DNA of 5,601 bases from Limnohabitans sp. (GCA_024641725.1 JAHECM010000085.1:5741-11341), one strand, 5' to 3'. Counted from the stretch's first letter, positions 1 to 5,601 are shown. The notes: generated from the sequence alone by a model not told the origin. Made by a program: numbers and translations.

Positions 1-1086
1 TTGGCCGAGCCCATGGTGGACCGCTTGCGTTTGACCCCCAAAGTGTTGGAAACCTGCGCCCAAGGCTGCGAGCAGCTCGCGGCCATGCCCGATGTGATTG
101 GCGAGATCGTGGGCATGAAGCAAATGCCCAGTGGTATCCGCGTGGGCCAAATGCGGGTGCCCATTGGCGTGTTTGGCATGATTTTCGAGAGCCGCCCCAA
201 CGTGACCATCGAAGCGGCCAGCCTGTCGATCAAGAGCGGCAATGCCTGCATCTTGCGCGGGGGCTCCGAGGCCATCGACTCCAACAAGGCCTTGACCAAG
301 CTCGTGCAACAGGCCCTGAGCGACAGCGGCTTGCCCCTGGACGCGGTGCAGTTGGTGCAGACCACCGACCGCGCCGCCGTCAGCCAGATGATCACCATGC
401 CCCAGTTTGTGGACGTGGTCATCCCGCGCGGCGGCAAAGGCCTGATCGAGCGCATCAGCGCCGAAGCCAAGGTGCCCGTGATCAAGCACTTGGACGGCAA
501 TTGCCACACCTATGTGGACGCACCCTGCGACATCGCCATGGCGGTCAAGGTGGCGGATAACGCCAAAACCAACAAATACAGCCCCTGCAATGCCAGCGAA
601 GGCTTGTTGGTGGCGCGGGGCGTGGCCGCTGAGTTCTTGCCGCAGATCGGTGCGGTCTATGCCGCCAAAGGTGTAGAAATGCGCTGCTGCCCCAAAGCCA
701 AAGCCATTTTGAGCCAGGTGCCCGCAGCGCAGCTCCAAGACGCCACCGAGCAAGACTGGTTCGAGGAATACCTCGCCCCCGTTATCAGCATCAAAGTGGT
801 GGAAGGGCTGGACGAGGCCATTGCCCACATCAACCACTACGGCAGCCACCACACCGACGCCATCTTGACCCGCGACCACATGCACGCCCAGCGCTTTTTG
901 CGTGAGGTGGACTCGGCCAGCGTCATGGTCAACACCAGTACCCGCTTTGCAGACGGCTTTGAGTACGGTCTGGGCGCCGAAATCGGCATCAGCACCGACA
1001 AATTTCACGCCCGAGGCCCGGTCGGCATTGAGGGCCTGACCTCGCTCAAGTACGTGGTGCTGGGCGAGGGCGAAGTGCGACAGTGA
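1..1086 (+). CDS. proA: Gamma-glutamyl phosphate reductase (glutamate-5-semialdehyde dehydrogenase), 5'-truncated
   Basis: ProA reduces L-glutamyl 5-phosphate with NADPH to glutamate 5-semialdehyde, the second step of proline synthesis from glutamate, in the cytoplasm. The 361 visible residues are collinear with the aldehyde-dehydrogenase-fold ProA family. Visible motifs are GVFGMIFESRPNVT (about residues 57-70), the cofactor-site stretch ACILRGGSEA (82-91), IPRGGKGLIERI (141-152), and NAKTNKYSPCNASEGLLV (188-205), whose Cys196 (bases 586-588) is the expected catalytic thiol. The conserved C-terminal part runs STRFADGFEYGLGAEIGIS, then FHARGPVGIEGLTSLKYV. Family members are about 415-430 residues, so roughly 60 N-terminal residues lie left of the window. 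The TTG at base 1 is therefore an internal leucine codon (the family has a G-L-x-E/A-x-M-x-D-R-L stretch here), not a start. The gene ends in TGA with no strong terminator directly after it. No frameshift or missing key residue is seen. Confidence 0.96.
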   Translation: MAEPMVDRLRLTPKVLETCAQGCEQLAAMPDVIGEIVGMKQMPSGIRVGQMRVPIGVFGMIFESRPNVTIEAASLSIKSGNACILRGGSEAIDSNKALTKLVQQALSDSGLPLDAVQLVQTTDRAAVSQMITMPQFVDVVIPRGGKGLIERISAEAKVPVIKHLDGNCHTYVDAPCDIAMAVKVADNAKTNKYSPCNASEGLLVARGVAAEFLPQIGAVYAAKGVEMRCCPKAKAILSQVPAAQLQDATEQDWFEEYLAPVISIKVVEGLDEAIAHINHYGSHHTDAILTRDHMHAQRFLREVDSASVMVNTSTRFADGFEYGLGAEIGISTDKFHARGPVGIEGLTSLKYVVLGEGEVRQ

Positions 1087-1126
1087 CCGGCAATGCCCCC
1101 ACCCCGCACGGGTGTCATGCGCGTGC

Positions 1127-1156
1127 TTGAGAATCCTTCGCATCCCACCCTATAGT
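1127..1156 (+). promoter_or_regulatory. Sigma-70 promoter candidate for gshA
   Basis: A -35 box TTGAGA (1127-1132, 5 of 6 to TTGACA) and a -10 box TATAGT (1151-1156, 5 of 6 to TATAAT) are separated by 18 bp. Transcription would start near base 1162-1164, giving a leader of about 30 nt before the gshA ATG. Both boxes lie in the proA-gshA gap, so gshA probably has its own promoter in addition to any read-through from proA. This is read from consensus match only. Confidence 0.65.
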
Positions 1157-1175
1157 CGGGCCAACGCCCGATTTT
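1156..1175 (+). terminator. Small terminator-like hairpin after proA, overlapping the gshA promoter
   Basis: TCGGGC (1156-1161), loop CAAC, and GCCCGA (1166-1171) form a 6-bp GC-rich stem followed by TTTT (1172-1175). It could stop or slow transcripts coming from proA. The left arm starts at the last base of the gshA -10 box and lies at or before the predicted start point, so transcripts from the gshA promoter would lack most of that arm and could not form the hairpin. The stem and T-run are short, so its strength as a terminator is doubtful. Confidence 0.35.
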
Positions 1176-1183
1176 GAGAAAGA
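1176..1183 (+). promoter_or_regulatory. Purine-rich ribosome binding site of gshA
   Basis: GAGAAAGA lies 8 nt before the ATG at 1192. It is a modest Shine-Dalgarno match, but it favours that ATG over the in-frame TTG at 1174, which overlaps this site and would have almost no leader from the predicted promoter. Confidence 0.5.
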
Positions 1184-1191
1184 CATTCCCC

Positions 1192-2487
1192 ATGGTCCCC
1201 CACCTCGTCACTGCCCTGAACGGCCCCATCAATGAGCTGGAGCAACGCATCCTCGACTCGATGCCCGCCATTGAACGCTGGTTCCGCTTGGAATGGATGG
1301 AGCACACGCCCCCGTTTTACAGCTCGGTGGACATCCGCAATGCGGGCTTCAAGCTCGCGCCGGTGGACACCAACCTCTACCCCGGCGGCTGGAACAACCT
1401 GACCCACGAAATGCTGCCCTTGGCGGTGCAGGCGGCCCAAGCGGCGATTGAAAAAATCTGCCCTGAAGCCAAAAACCTGCTGATCATTCCTGAAAACCAC
1501 ACCCGCAACACGTTCTATCTGAGCAATGTGTTGCAACTGCAACGCATCTTCCACATGGCGGGGCTGAATGTGCGCATCGGCTCGATCAACCCTGAGATCA
1601 AAGAGTCCACCGACATCGCTTTGCCCAGCGGCGAAACCATCACGCTCGAACCGGTGGTGCGCAGCAAGCACCGCTTGGGACTGAAGGACTTTGACCCCTG
1701 CACCATCTTGCTCAACAACGACCTGTCGGCCGGGACTCCGGGCATTTTGGAAGAATTGCACGAGCAATTTTTGCTGCCGCCGCTGCATGCGGGCTGGAAC
1801 GTTCGCCGAAAAACCAAACACTTTCAGAGCTACGAAGAAGTGGCCAAGCGCTTTGGCAAGTTGTTGGGCATCGACCCTTGGCTGATCAACCCCATGTTCA
1901 ACCAGTGCGGCGATGTGAACTTTGCCGAAGGCACGGGCATCGAGTGCTTGCGCAGCAATGTGGACGCGCTGCTGACCAAGATCAAGCGCAAATACAAGGA
2001 ATACGGCATCACCGAAAAGCCTTTTGTGGTGGTCAAGGCCGACAACGGCACCTATGGCATGGGCATCATGACGGTGCGCGATGTGTCCGATCTGGACCAG
2101 CTCAACCGCAAGACCCGCAACAAAATGAGTGTCATCAAGGACGGGCAGACCGTCAACGACGTGATCATCCAAGAGGGTGTGCTGACCAACGAGCGCATGA
2201 ATGACGCCGTGGCCGAGCCCGTGGTGTACATGATGGACCGCTACGTCGTGGGTGGTTTCTACCGCGTGCACGCCGAACGCGGTGTGGACGAAAACCTCAA
2301 TGCACCTGGCGCTAGCTTTGTGCCCTTGGCTTTTGCCGAGAGTGCACACCTGCCCCAGCCGGGCGTCAAACCCGGTGCCAGCGTGCCCAACCGCTTTTAC
2401 ATGTACGGCGTCATCGGGCGCTTGGCCATGCTGGCGGCCAGCTACGAGCTGGAAGCGACCGACCCAGAGGCCGAGGTCTACGATTAA
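1192..2487 (+). CDS. gshA: Glutamate-cysteine ligase, proteobacterial (non-E. coli) type
   Basis: This enzyme joins glutamate and cysteine using ATP to give gamma-glutamylcysteine, the first and usually limiting step of glutathione synthesis in the cytoplasm. The 431-residue protein begins MVPHLVTALNGP, the N-terminus I recall for the Burkholderia-type family (TIGR02049), which has little likeness to E. coli GshA. Conserved stretches include HTPPFYSSVDIRNAGFKLAP (38-57), TNLYPGGWNNL (60-70), FDPCTILLNNDLSAG (167-181) and LLPPLHAGWNVRRKTKHF (194-211). The segment PFVVVKADNGTYGMG (277-291) looks like an ATP-binding glycine-rich loop. It is followed by DVIIQEGV (323-330), AEPVVYMMDRYVVGGFYRVH (341-360) and GVDENLNAPG (364-373). 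Assigning the C-terminal half to an ATP-grasp-like fold is inference. The ATG at 1192 is preferred to the TTG at 1174 because of the family N-terminus and the upstream purine-rich site. The glutathione synthetase gene (gshB), often next to gshA in this group, is not downstream here; kup follows instead. Confidence 0.95.
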   Translation: MVPHLVTALNGPINELEQRILDSMPAIERWFRLEWMEHTPPFYSSVDIRNAGFKLAPVDTNLYPGGWNNLTHEMLPLAVQAAQAAIEKICPEAKNLLIIPENHTRNTFYLSNVLQLQRIFHMAGLNVRIGSINPEIKESTDIALPSGETITLEPVVRSKHRLGLKDFDPCTILLNNDLSAGTPGILEELHEQFLLPPLHAGWNVRRKTKHFQSYEEVAKRFGKLLGIDPWLINPMFNQCGDVNFAEGTGIECLRSNVDALLTKIKRKYKEYGITEKPFVVVKADNGTYGMGIMTVRDVSDLDQLNRKTRNKMSVIKDGQTVNDVIIQEGVLTNERMNDAVAEPVVYMMDRYVVGGFYRVHAERGVDENLNAPGASFVPLAFAESAHLPQPGVKPGASVPNRFYMYGVIGRLAMLAASYELEATDPEAEVYD

Positions 2488-2489
2488 AG

Positions 2490-2506
2490 TTGTTGCAGTG
2501 CAACAA
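2490..2506. promoter_or_regulatory. Perfect palindrome, operator-like
   Basis: TTGTTGCA, a single central G, and TGCAACAA form a perfect 8+8 bp inverted repeat starting 2 bases after the gshA stop codon and about 93 bp before the kup start. As DNA it has the size and symmetry of a repressor operator. As RNA it could fold into a 7-bp stem with an AGT loop, but no T-run follows, so it does not look like an intrinsic terminator. TGC/GCA half-sites of this kind recall sites of the polyhydroxyalkanoate regulator PhaR, but that link is only a resemblance from memory. Confidence 0.5.
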
Positions 2507-2522
2507 ATTGCCCCTTTTGGCG

Positions 2523-2552
2523 GTGACACGCCGACTTGAACGGGCGCAAAAT
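2523..2552 (+). promoter_or_regulatory. Weak promoter candidate for kup
   Basis: GTGACA (2523-2528, 5 of 6 to the -35 consensus) and CAAAAT (2547-2552, 4 of 6 to the -10 consensus) are 18 bp apart. A start near 2559 would give a leader of about 40 nt containing the whole hairpin at 2573-2591. A 7-bp inverted repeat, ACTTGAA (2534-2540) and TTCAAGT (2560-2566), straddles the -10 box. No better promoter was seen in the gshA-kup gap. Confidence 0.3.
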
Positions 2553-2572
2553 AGCGAACTTCAAGTTTCAAA

Positions 2573-2599
2573 GCCTGGCCAGTGGTCAGGCCATTTTTT
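2573..2599 (+). terminator. Intrinsic terminator-like hairpin abutting the kup start
   Basis: GCCTGGCC (2573-2580), loop AGT, and GGTCAGGC (2584-2591) form an 8-bp GC-rich stem with one G-U pair. Two bases (CA) and then six T (2594-2599) follow. This is a classic rho-independent terminator shape and would suit the end of the gshA transcript. The T-run touches the kup GTG at 2600, and the only Shine-Dalgarno-like bases for kup (CAGG, 2587-2590) sit in the right arm, so the hairpin could also act as an attenuator or mask ribosome binding. Confidence 0.6.
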
Positions 2600-4468
2600 G
2601 TGTCCTCAACAAAGTCCTCTCTCGCCGCCCTGACCTTGGGCGCCATTGGCGTGGTTTACGGCGACATCGGCACCAGCGTGCTGTACGCCATGAAAGAGGT
2701 TTTTGGCTCCGGCCATGTGCCGTTCACGCATGACAACGTGTACGGCATCCTCTCCATTTTCTTTTGGACGCTGACCACCATCGTCTCGGTCAAATACGTG
2801 GTGCTGGTGCTGCGGGCCGACAACCACGGTGAAGGCGGCTTGGTGGCCATGTTGGCGCTGGCCTCCCAGTCGGTCAAAGACCGGCCCCAATTGCGCAAAG
2901 TGCTGCTCATCGTTGGCATTTTTGGCACCTGCCTGTTTTATGGCGACGGCGTCATCACCCCGGCCATCTCGGTGTTGTCGGCGGTGGAGGGCTTGGAGGT
3001 CATCTCTCCCAGCTTCACCAAATCGGTCATTCCGCTGACCTTGGTCATCTTGTTCATGCTGTTTTGGGTGCAAAAACGGGGCACGGCGGGCATTGGCAAA
3101 TTCTTTGGCCCCATCACGGTGGTCTGGTTTGCCGTCATTGCGGTGCTGGGTGTCTCGCACATCGCGCAGCACCCCGCCATTTTGTGGGCCATGAGCCCGC
3201 ATTACGCGTTGCGCTTCATGTGGGACTTTCCGCACACCACCTTCATCATCTTGGGTGCCGTGGTGCTGTGCGTCACGGGCGGCGAGGCGCTCTACGCCGA
3301 CATGGGCCACTTTGGCAAAAAACCGATCCGCCTGGCCTGGTTCAGCGTGGTCATGCCCTCGCTCACGCTCAACTACTTTGGCCAAGGTGCGTTGCTGTTG
3401 AGCAACCCAGAAGCCGTCAAAAACCCCTTCTTTTTGATGGCCCCCGATTGGGCCTTGCTGCCGTTGGTGGGGCTGGCCACCATGGCCACCGTGATCGCCT
3501 CGCAGGCGCTGATTTCAGGCGCTTTCAGCGTCACCAAACAAGTGATCCAGTTGGGCTATTTGCCGCGCCTGCAGGTGCAGCACACCAGCGAAACCGACAC
3601 CGGCCAGATCTACATGCCTTTTGTGAACTGGGGCCTGTTTGCCGCCATCGTCATGGCGGTGGTCATGTTCAAGTCGTCCAGCAACTTGGCCGCAGCCTAC
3701 GGCATCGCCGTGTGCACCGACATGCTCATCACCACCGTGCTGACCTTCTTTGTGATCCGCTTCGCCTGGAAGCTGCCGCTGGCGCTGTGCATTGGCGCGA
3801 CCGGCTTCTTCTTTGTGGTGGACTTGGCGTTCTGGGCCTCCAACTTGCTCAAGTTGTTTGACGGCGGTTGGTTCCCGCTCCTGATCGGCGCGGCCGTCTT
3901 CACCCTCATGCTGACCTGGCACGATGGCCGCCGCTTGCTCAACGAGTCAATGCGCTCAGACGCGCTGCGCTTGAATGACTTTTTGGAGGCGGTGTTCATC
4001 GCGCCGCCCACGCGCGTGGAAGGCACGGCGGTGTTTTTGACCGCAGAAACCGGCGCCGTGCCCAACGCTTTGCTGCACAACCTCAAGCACAACAAAGTGC
4101 TGCACCAGCAAAACCTGTTTGTCACCGTGCGCAGCCACGAAGTGCCCCGCATGGACGACGACAAACGCTTGGAAGTGCAAGCCTTGGGGCATGACTGCTG
4201 GCAAGTCATCGTCAACTACGGCTTCAAGGACAACCCGGATTTGCCCGCCTCACTGGCGCAGGTTCAAGACGCGGGCTACCAACTCGACCCGATGATGACC
4301 AGCTACTTTTTGTCGCGTGACATCGTGATCCCCACCATTGGCGGCGGCATGGCCCAGTGGCGCGAAAAGCTCTTCGCCCAAATGCACCACAACGCCAGCG
4401 CGGCAGCCGAGTTCTTGAACCTGCCGACCAACGGCGTGGTCGAACTGGGCTCCAAGATCGAGATTTAA
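2600..4468 (+). CDS. kup: Low-affinity potassium/proton symporter Kup (KUP/HAK/KT family)
   Basis: Kup imports K+ with protons across the inner membrane and in other bacteria is the constitutive, low-affinity K+ uptake route, useful in acid or osmotic stress. With the GTG at 2600 the product is 622 residues, the usual family length. The first helix carries LGAIGVVYGDIGTS (13-26). The hallmark YGDGVITPAISVLSAVEGLE (114-133) and GGEALYADMGHFG (227-239) are intact. About twelve hydrophobic segments fill residues 10-440. A cytosolic C-terminal domain (about 441-622) holds AVFLTAETGAVPNALLHNLK, TSYFLSRDIVIP (567-578) and an ending NLPTNGVVELGSKIEI. After GDIGTS, the common Pro of TSPLY is Val (TSVLY). 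An in-frame GTG at 2582 would add six residues but falls in the loop of the upstream hairpin. Neither start has a strong ribosome site; 2600 fits the family N-terminus better. The 3' end overlaps the convergent psd gene. Confidence 0.96.
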   Translation: MSSTKSSLAALTLGAIGVVYGDIGTSVLYAMKEVFGSGHVPFTHDNVYGILSIFFWTLTTIVSVKYVVLVLRADNHGEGGLVAMLALASQSVKDRPQLRKVLLIVGIFGTCLFYGDGVITPAISVLSAVEGLEVISPSFTKSVIPLTLVILFMLFWVQKRGTAGIGKFFGPITVVWFAVIAVLGVSHIAQHPAILWAMSPHYALRFMWDFPHTTFIILGAVVLCVTGGEALYADMGHFGKKPIRLAWFSVVMPSLTLNYFGQGALLLSNPEAVKNPFFLMAPDWALLPLVGLATMATVIASQALISGAFSVTKQVIQLGYLPRLQVQHTSETDTGQIYMPFVNWGLFAAIVMAVVMFKSSSNLAAAYGIAVCTDMLITTVLTFFVIRFAWKLPLALCIGATGFFFVVDLAFWASNLLKLFDGGWFPLLIGAAVFTLMLTWHDGRRLLNESMRSDALRLNDFLEAVFIAPPTRVEGTAVFLTAETGAVPNALLHNLKHNKVLHQQNLFVTVRSHEVPRMDDDKRLEVQALGHDCWQVIVNYGFKDNPDLPASLAQVQDAGYQLDPMMTSYFLSRDIVIPTIGGGMAQWREKLFAQMHHNASAAAEFLNLPTNGVVELGSKIEI

Positions 4469-5322
4469 ACCAGTGACCCCATCTCCTCACCCATCACGAT
4501 GGGGCGGGCGGGGGTCCAGTCCTTGTTGAACTGCATCACCCCTTGGGGGAACAACATCACTACGGTGGAGCCGAGCAAAAAGCGGCCCATCTCTTCGCCT
4601 TGGGCGAGCGCGATGTTGCCCATCTCGTAAGTCCATTCGCGCACATGGCCTGGGCGCGGCGGGTTGACCACGCCGTGCCACACGGTGGCCATGCTGCCCA
4701 CGATCGTGGCGCCCACCAGCACCATCACAAACGGGCCGTGCTCGCCTTCAAACACACAGACCACGCGTTCGTTGCGCGCAAACAAGCCCGGTACGCCGCG
4801 AGCGGTGGTCGGATTGACTGAGAACAAATCGCCCGGCACGTAAACCATGCGCGTGAGCCGTCCCGCGCAAGGCATGTGGATGCGGTGGTAGTCGCGGGGG
4901 CTGAGGTAAAGGGTGGCAAATTCGCCATCTTGAAACTGCGCTGCCAGCACAGCGTCGCCGCCCACCAAGGCGCGGGTGCTGTAGCTGTGGCCCTTGGCCT
5001 GAAACACCTGATCGCCCGCAATCGGACCACACTGGCTGATGGCACCGTCCACCGGGCTGACAAAGGCGGCAGCGGCCAAAGGACGCGCGCTGGCTTTGAG
5101 TGGGCGCGTGAAAAACGCGTTGAAGCTTGCGAAGCTGGCCGTGTCGGGGTTGGCCGCTTCGCCCATGTTCACGTTGTAGCGGCGCACGAAACGGTCAATG
5201 ATCGCGGTCGTCACGCCGCCCCATTGGCTGCCCGCCACCCAGCCCGCGAAGGCGGTCAGGGCTTGTTTGGGGATCAGGTACTGCGGCAAGACCGCCAGGC
5301 GATCAGAAAAGGAGCTGGACAT
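4465..5322 (-). CDS. psd: Phosphatidylserine decarboxylase proenzyme
   Basis: Psd removes CO2 from phosphatidylserine to make phosphatidylethanolamine at the inner membrane, the last step of the main bacterial PE pathway. The proenzyme cuts itself within the LGST motif, here at residues 250-253 (RFLLGSTVVMLF). Cleavage between Gly251 and Ser252 would leave a beta chain of 251 residues and an alpha chain of 34 residues, with Ser252 becoming the pyruvoyl group. Other active-site residues are present: the Asp of VSPVDGAISQ (Asp92) and the histidines of YLSPRDYHRIHMP (His146 and His149). DLFSVNPTT, GLFARNERVVC and VGATIVGSMATVWHG are typical of the prokaryotic type I group, and 285 residues is the usual length. 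The ATG at 5322 leads into DRLAVLPQYLIPKQALTAFAG, the usual N-terminus. No clear Shine-Dalgarno site precedes it. The gene is monocistronic as far as seen, and its stop codon overlaps that of kup on the other strand. Confidence 0.97.
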   Translation of the reverse strand: MSSSFSDRLAVLPQYLIPKQALTAFAGWVAGSQWGGVTTAIIDRFVRRYNVNMGEAANPDTASFASFNAFFTRPLKASARPLAAAAFVSPVDGAISQCGPIAGDQVFQAKGHSYSTRALVGGDAVLAAQFQDGEFATLYLSPRDYHRIHMPCAGRLTRMVYVPGDLFSVNPTTARGVPGLFARNERVVCVFEGEHGPFVMVLVGATIVGSMATVWHGVVNPPRPGHVREWTYEMGNIALAQGEEMGRFLLGSTVVMLFPQGVMQFNKDWTPARPIVMGEEMGSLV

Positions 5323-5358
5323 GAGGGGGCCGCCAAAGCGGTTCAGGACAATGCCTCG

Positions 5359-5387
5359 ATTTTATCGGTGAGCCAGACCCGTGTCCG
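5359..5387 (-). promoter_or_regulatory. Sigma-70 promoter candidate for psd
   Basis: Read on the minus strand, CGGACA (5387-5382, 4 of 6 to the -35 consensus) and TAAAAT (5364-5359, 5 of 6 to the -10 consensus) are 17 bp apart. Transcription would begin near 5352, giving a leader of about 30 nt before the psd ATG at 5322. This is the best AT-rich -10 element in the intergenic region. Confidence 0.45.
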
Positions 5388-5396
5388 GACCCGTGT
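5376..5396. repeat. Short direct repeat upstream of psd
   Basis: GACCCGTGT occurs at 5376-5384 and again at 5388-5396, a 12-bp period with CCG between the copies. The psd -35 candidate (5382-5387) spans the end of one copy and the spacer. The junction also forms the palindrome GTCCGGAC (5383-5390). It could be a tandem activator site or a chance duplication. Confidence 0.5.
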
Positions 5397-5488
5397 GCCT
5401 GCATTGAACAGCTGTGTGGACCGATGCCAACCGAACCAGGCACGCACAGCACCAACACATTCATGCACAATGAACGTCTGCAAAAAAC

Positions 5489-5492
5489 GAGG
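5489..5492 (+). promoter_or_regulatory. Ribosome binding site of the DUF433 gene
   Basis: GAGG lies 8 nt before the ATG at 5501, a well-spaced Shine-Dalgarno core. It supports that ATG as the start and shows that the short coding stretch at the window edge is a real gene start. Confidence 0.65.
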
Positions 5493-5500
5493 TCCATCCG

Positions 5501-5601
5501 ATGAACAGAATCACCCTTGAAACCGGCAAGCGCGGGGGGCGGCCATGTATCCGTGGTCTGCGGATCACGGTGTACGACGTTTTATCGATGCTCTCCAGTG
5601 G
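5501..5601 (+). CDS. DUF433 family protein, probable antitoxin, 3'-truncated
   Basis: Thirty-three codons are visible, starting MNRITLETGKRGGRPCIRG and continuing with the residues LRITVYDVLSMLSS. This matches the N-terminus of DUF433 proteins, small (about 75-80 residue) DNA-binding-like proteins whose signature is an ITxxxGxxGGxPCIRGxRITVxDVL pattern. DUF433 genes are frequently followed by a gene for a PIN-like (DUF5615) protein and are viewed as the antitoxin half of a VapBC-like pair; this is family knowledge, as the partner would lie right of the window. The start is supported by GAGG 8 nt upstream. No convincing promoter was found in the 178 bp between psd and this gene: CACAAT at 5466-5471 has no good -35 partner. 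The rest of the gene is outside the window, so integrity cannot be judged. Confidence 0.85.
   Translation, partial: MNRITLETGKRGGRPCIRGLRITVYDVLSMLSS

Noticed and set aside
1..3. TTG at base 1 as the start codon of proA.
   Set aside because: The protein aligned from memory with known ProA begins about 60 residues earlier, and this leucine falls in a conserved internal stretch; the gene is cut by the window edge.
1106..1126. GCACG...CGTGC inverted repeat after proA as a terminator.
   Set aside because: The 5-bp stem has an 11-nt loop and no T-run, so it is too weak to call.
2582..2599. GTG at 2582 as the start of kup.
   Set aside because: It lies in the loop of the hairpin, has no ribosome site, and adds six residues (MVRPFF) that do not look like the Kup N-terminus; GTG at 2600 fits better.
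1150..2646. A 498-codon open frame on the minus strand opposite gshA.
   Set aside because: It lies antisense to a clear gshA. The translation is rich in His, Val, Gly, Asp and Gln with no recognisable domain, typical of a shadow frame opposite a GC-rich gene.
2606..3385. A 259-codon open frame on the minus strand opposite kup.
   Set aside because: Low-complexity composition (His, Asp, Arg, Gln) and fully antisense to the conserved membrane part of kup; no family features.
3064..3861. A 265-codon open frame on the plus strand in another frame of kup.
   Set aside because: It is rich in His, Arg and Gly and lies inside an intact kup whose motifs continue in the main frame throughout, so it is a shadow and not a frameshift.
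4501..4514. G-rich run GGGGCGGGCGGGGG as a possible G-quadruplex.
   Set aside because: Only three G-tracts are close together; the next lies more than 30 bases away. The run is also explained by psd codons.
4876..5520. A 214-codon plus-strand open frame opposite psd that runs into the DUF433 start.
   Set aside because: Its first two-thirds are antisense to conserved psd, its tail covers the psd promoter and overlaps the DUF433 start, and no family resemblance is seen.

Overview
The window looks like ordinary chromosomal DNA from a betaproteobacterium of the order Burkholderiales, probably close to the Comamonadaceae. This rests on moderately high GC, leucine codons that use TTG freely beside CTG, and the protein types present. 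The glutamate-cysteine ligase is of the proteobacterial family found in Burkholderia and relatives, not the E. coli family. The Kup and Psd proteins also have betaproteobacterial-looking sequences. The genus is an inference; the sequence does not settle it.

Layout from left to right. (1) The 3' five-sixths or so of proA (proline biosynthesis), cut by the left edge. (2) A 105-bp gap with a good sigma-70 promoter and a small terminator-like hairpin. (3) gshA, the first step of glutathione synthesis. (4) A 112-bp gap dense in dyad symmetries: a perfect 17-bp palindrome just after the gshA stop, a weak promoter candidate, and an intrinsic-terminator-like hairpin whose T-run ends on the base before the next start codon. 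(5) kup, a complete potassium/proton symporter gene with a GTG start. (6) psd on the opposite strand, a complete phosphatidylserine decarboxylase gene whose stop codon overlaps that of kup. (7) A 178-bp divergent intergenic region with a promoter candidate for psd and a short tandem repeat. (8) The first 33 codons of a DUF433-family gene, probably the antitoxin of a toxin-antitoxin pair, cut by the right edge.

ProA and GshA both draw on glutamate, and proline, glutathione and potassium uptake all bear on osmotic and redox balance. The genes do not form one operon, however: gshA and kup each appear to have their own signals, and psd and the DUF433 gene face other ways. There is no sign of a new multi-gene system in this window. 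The points most worth checking are the regulatory architecture between gshA and kup, where a terminator hairpin abuts and may mask the kup start, and the DUF433 gene at the right edge, whose partner lies outside.
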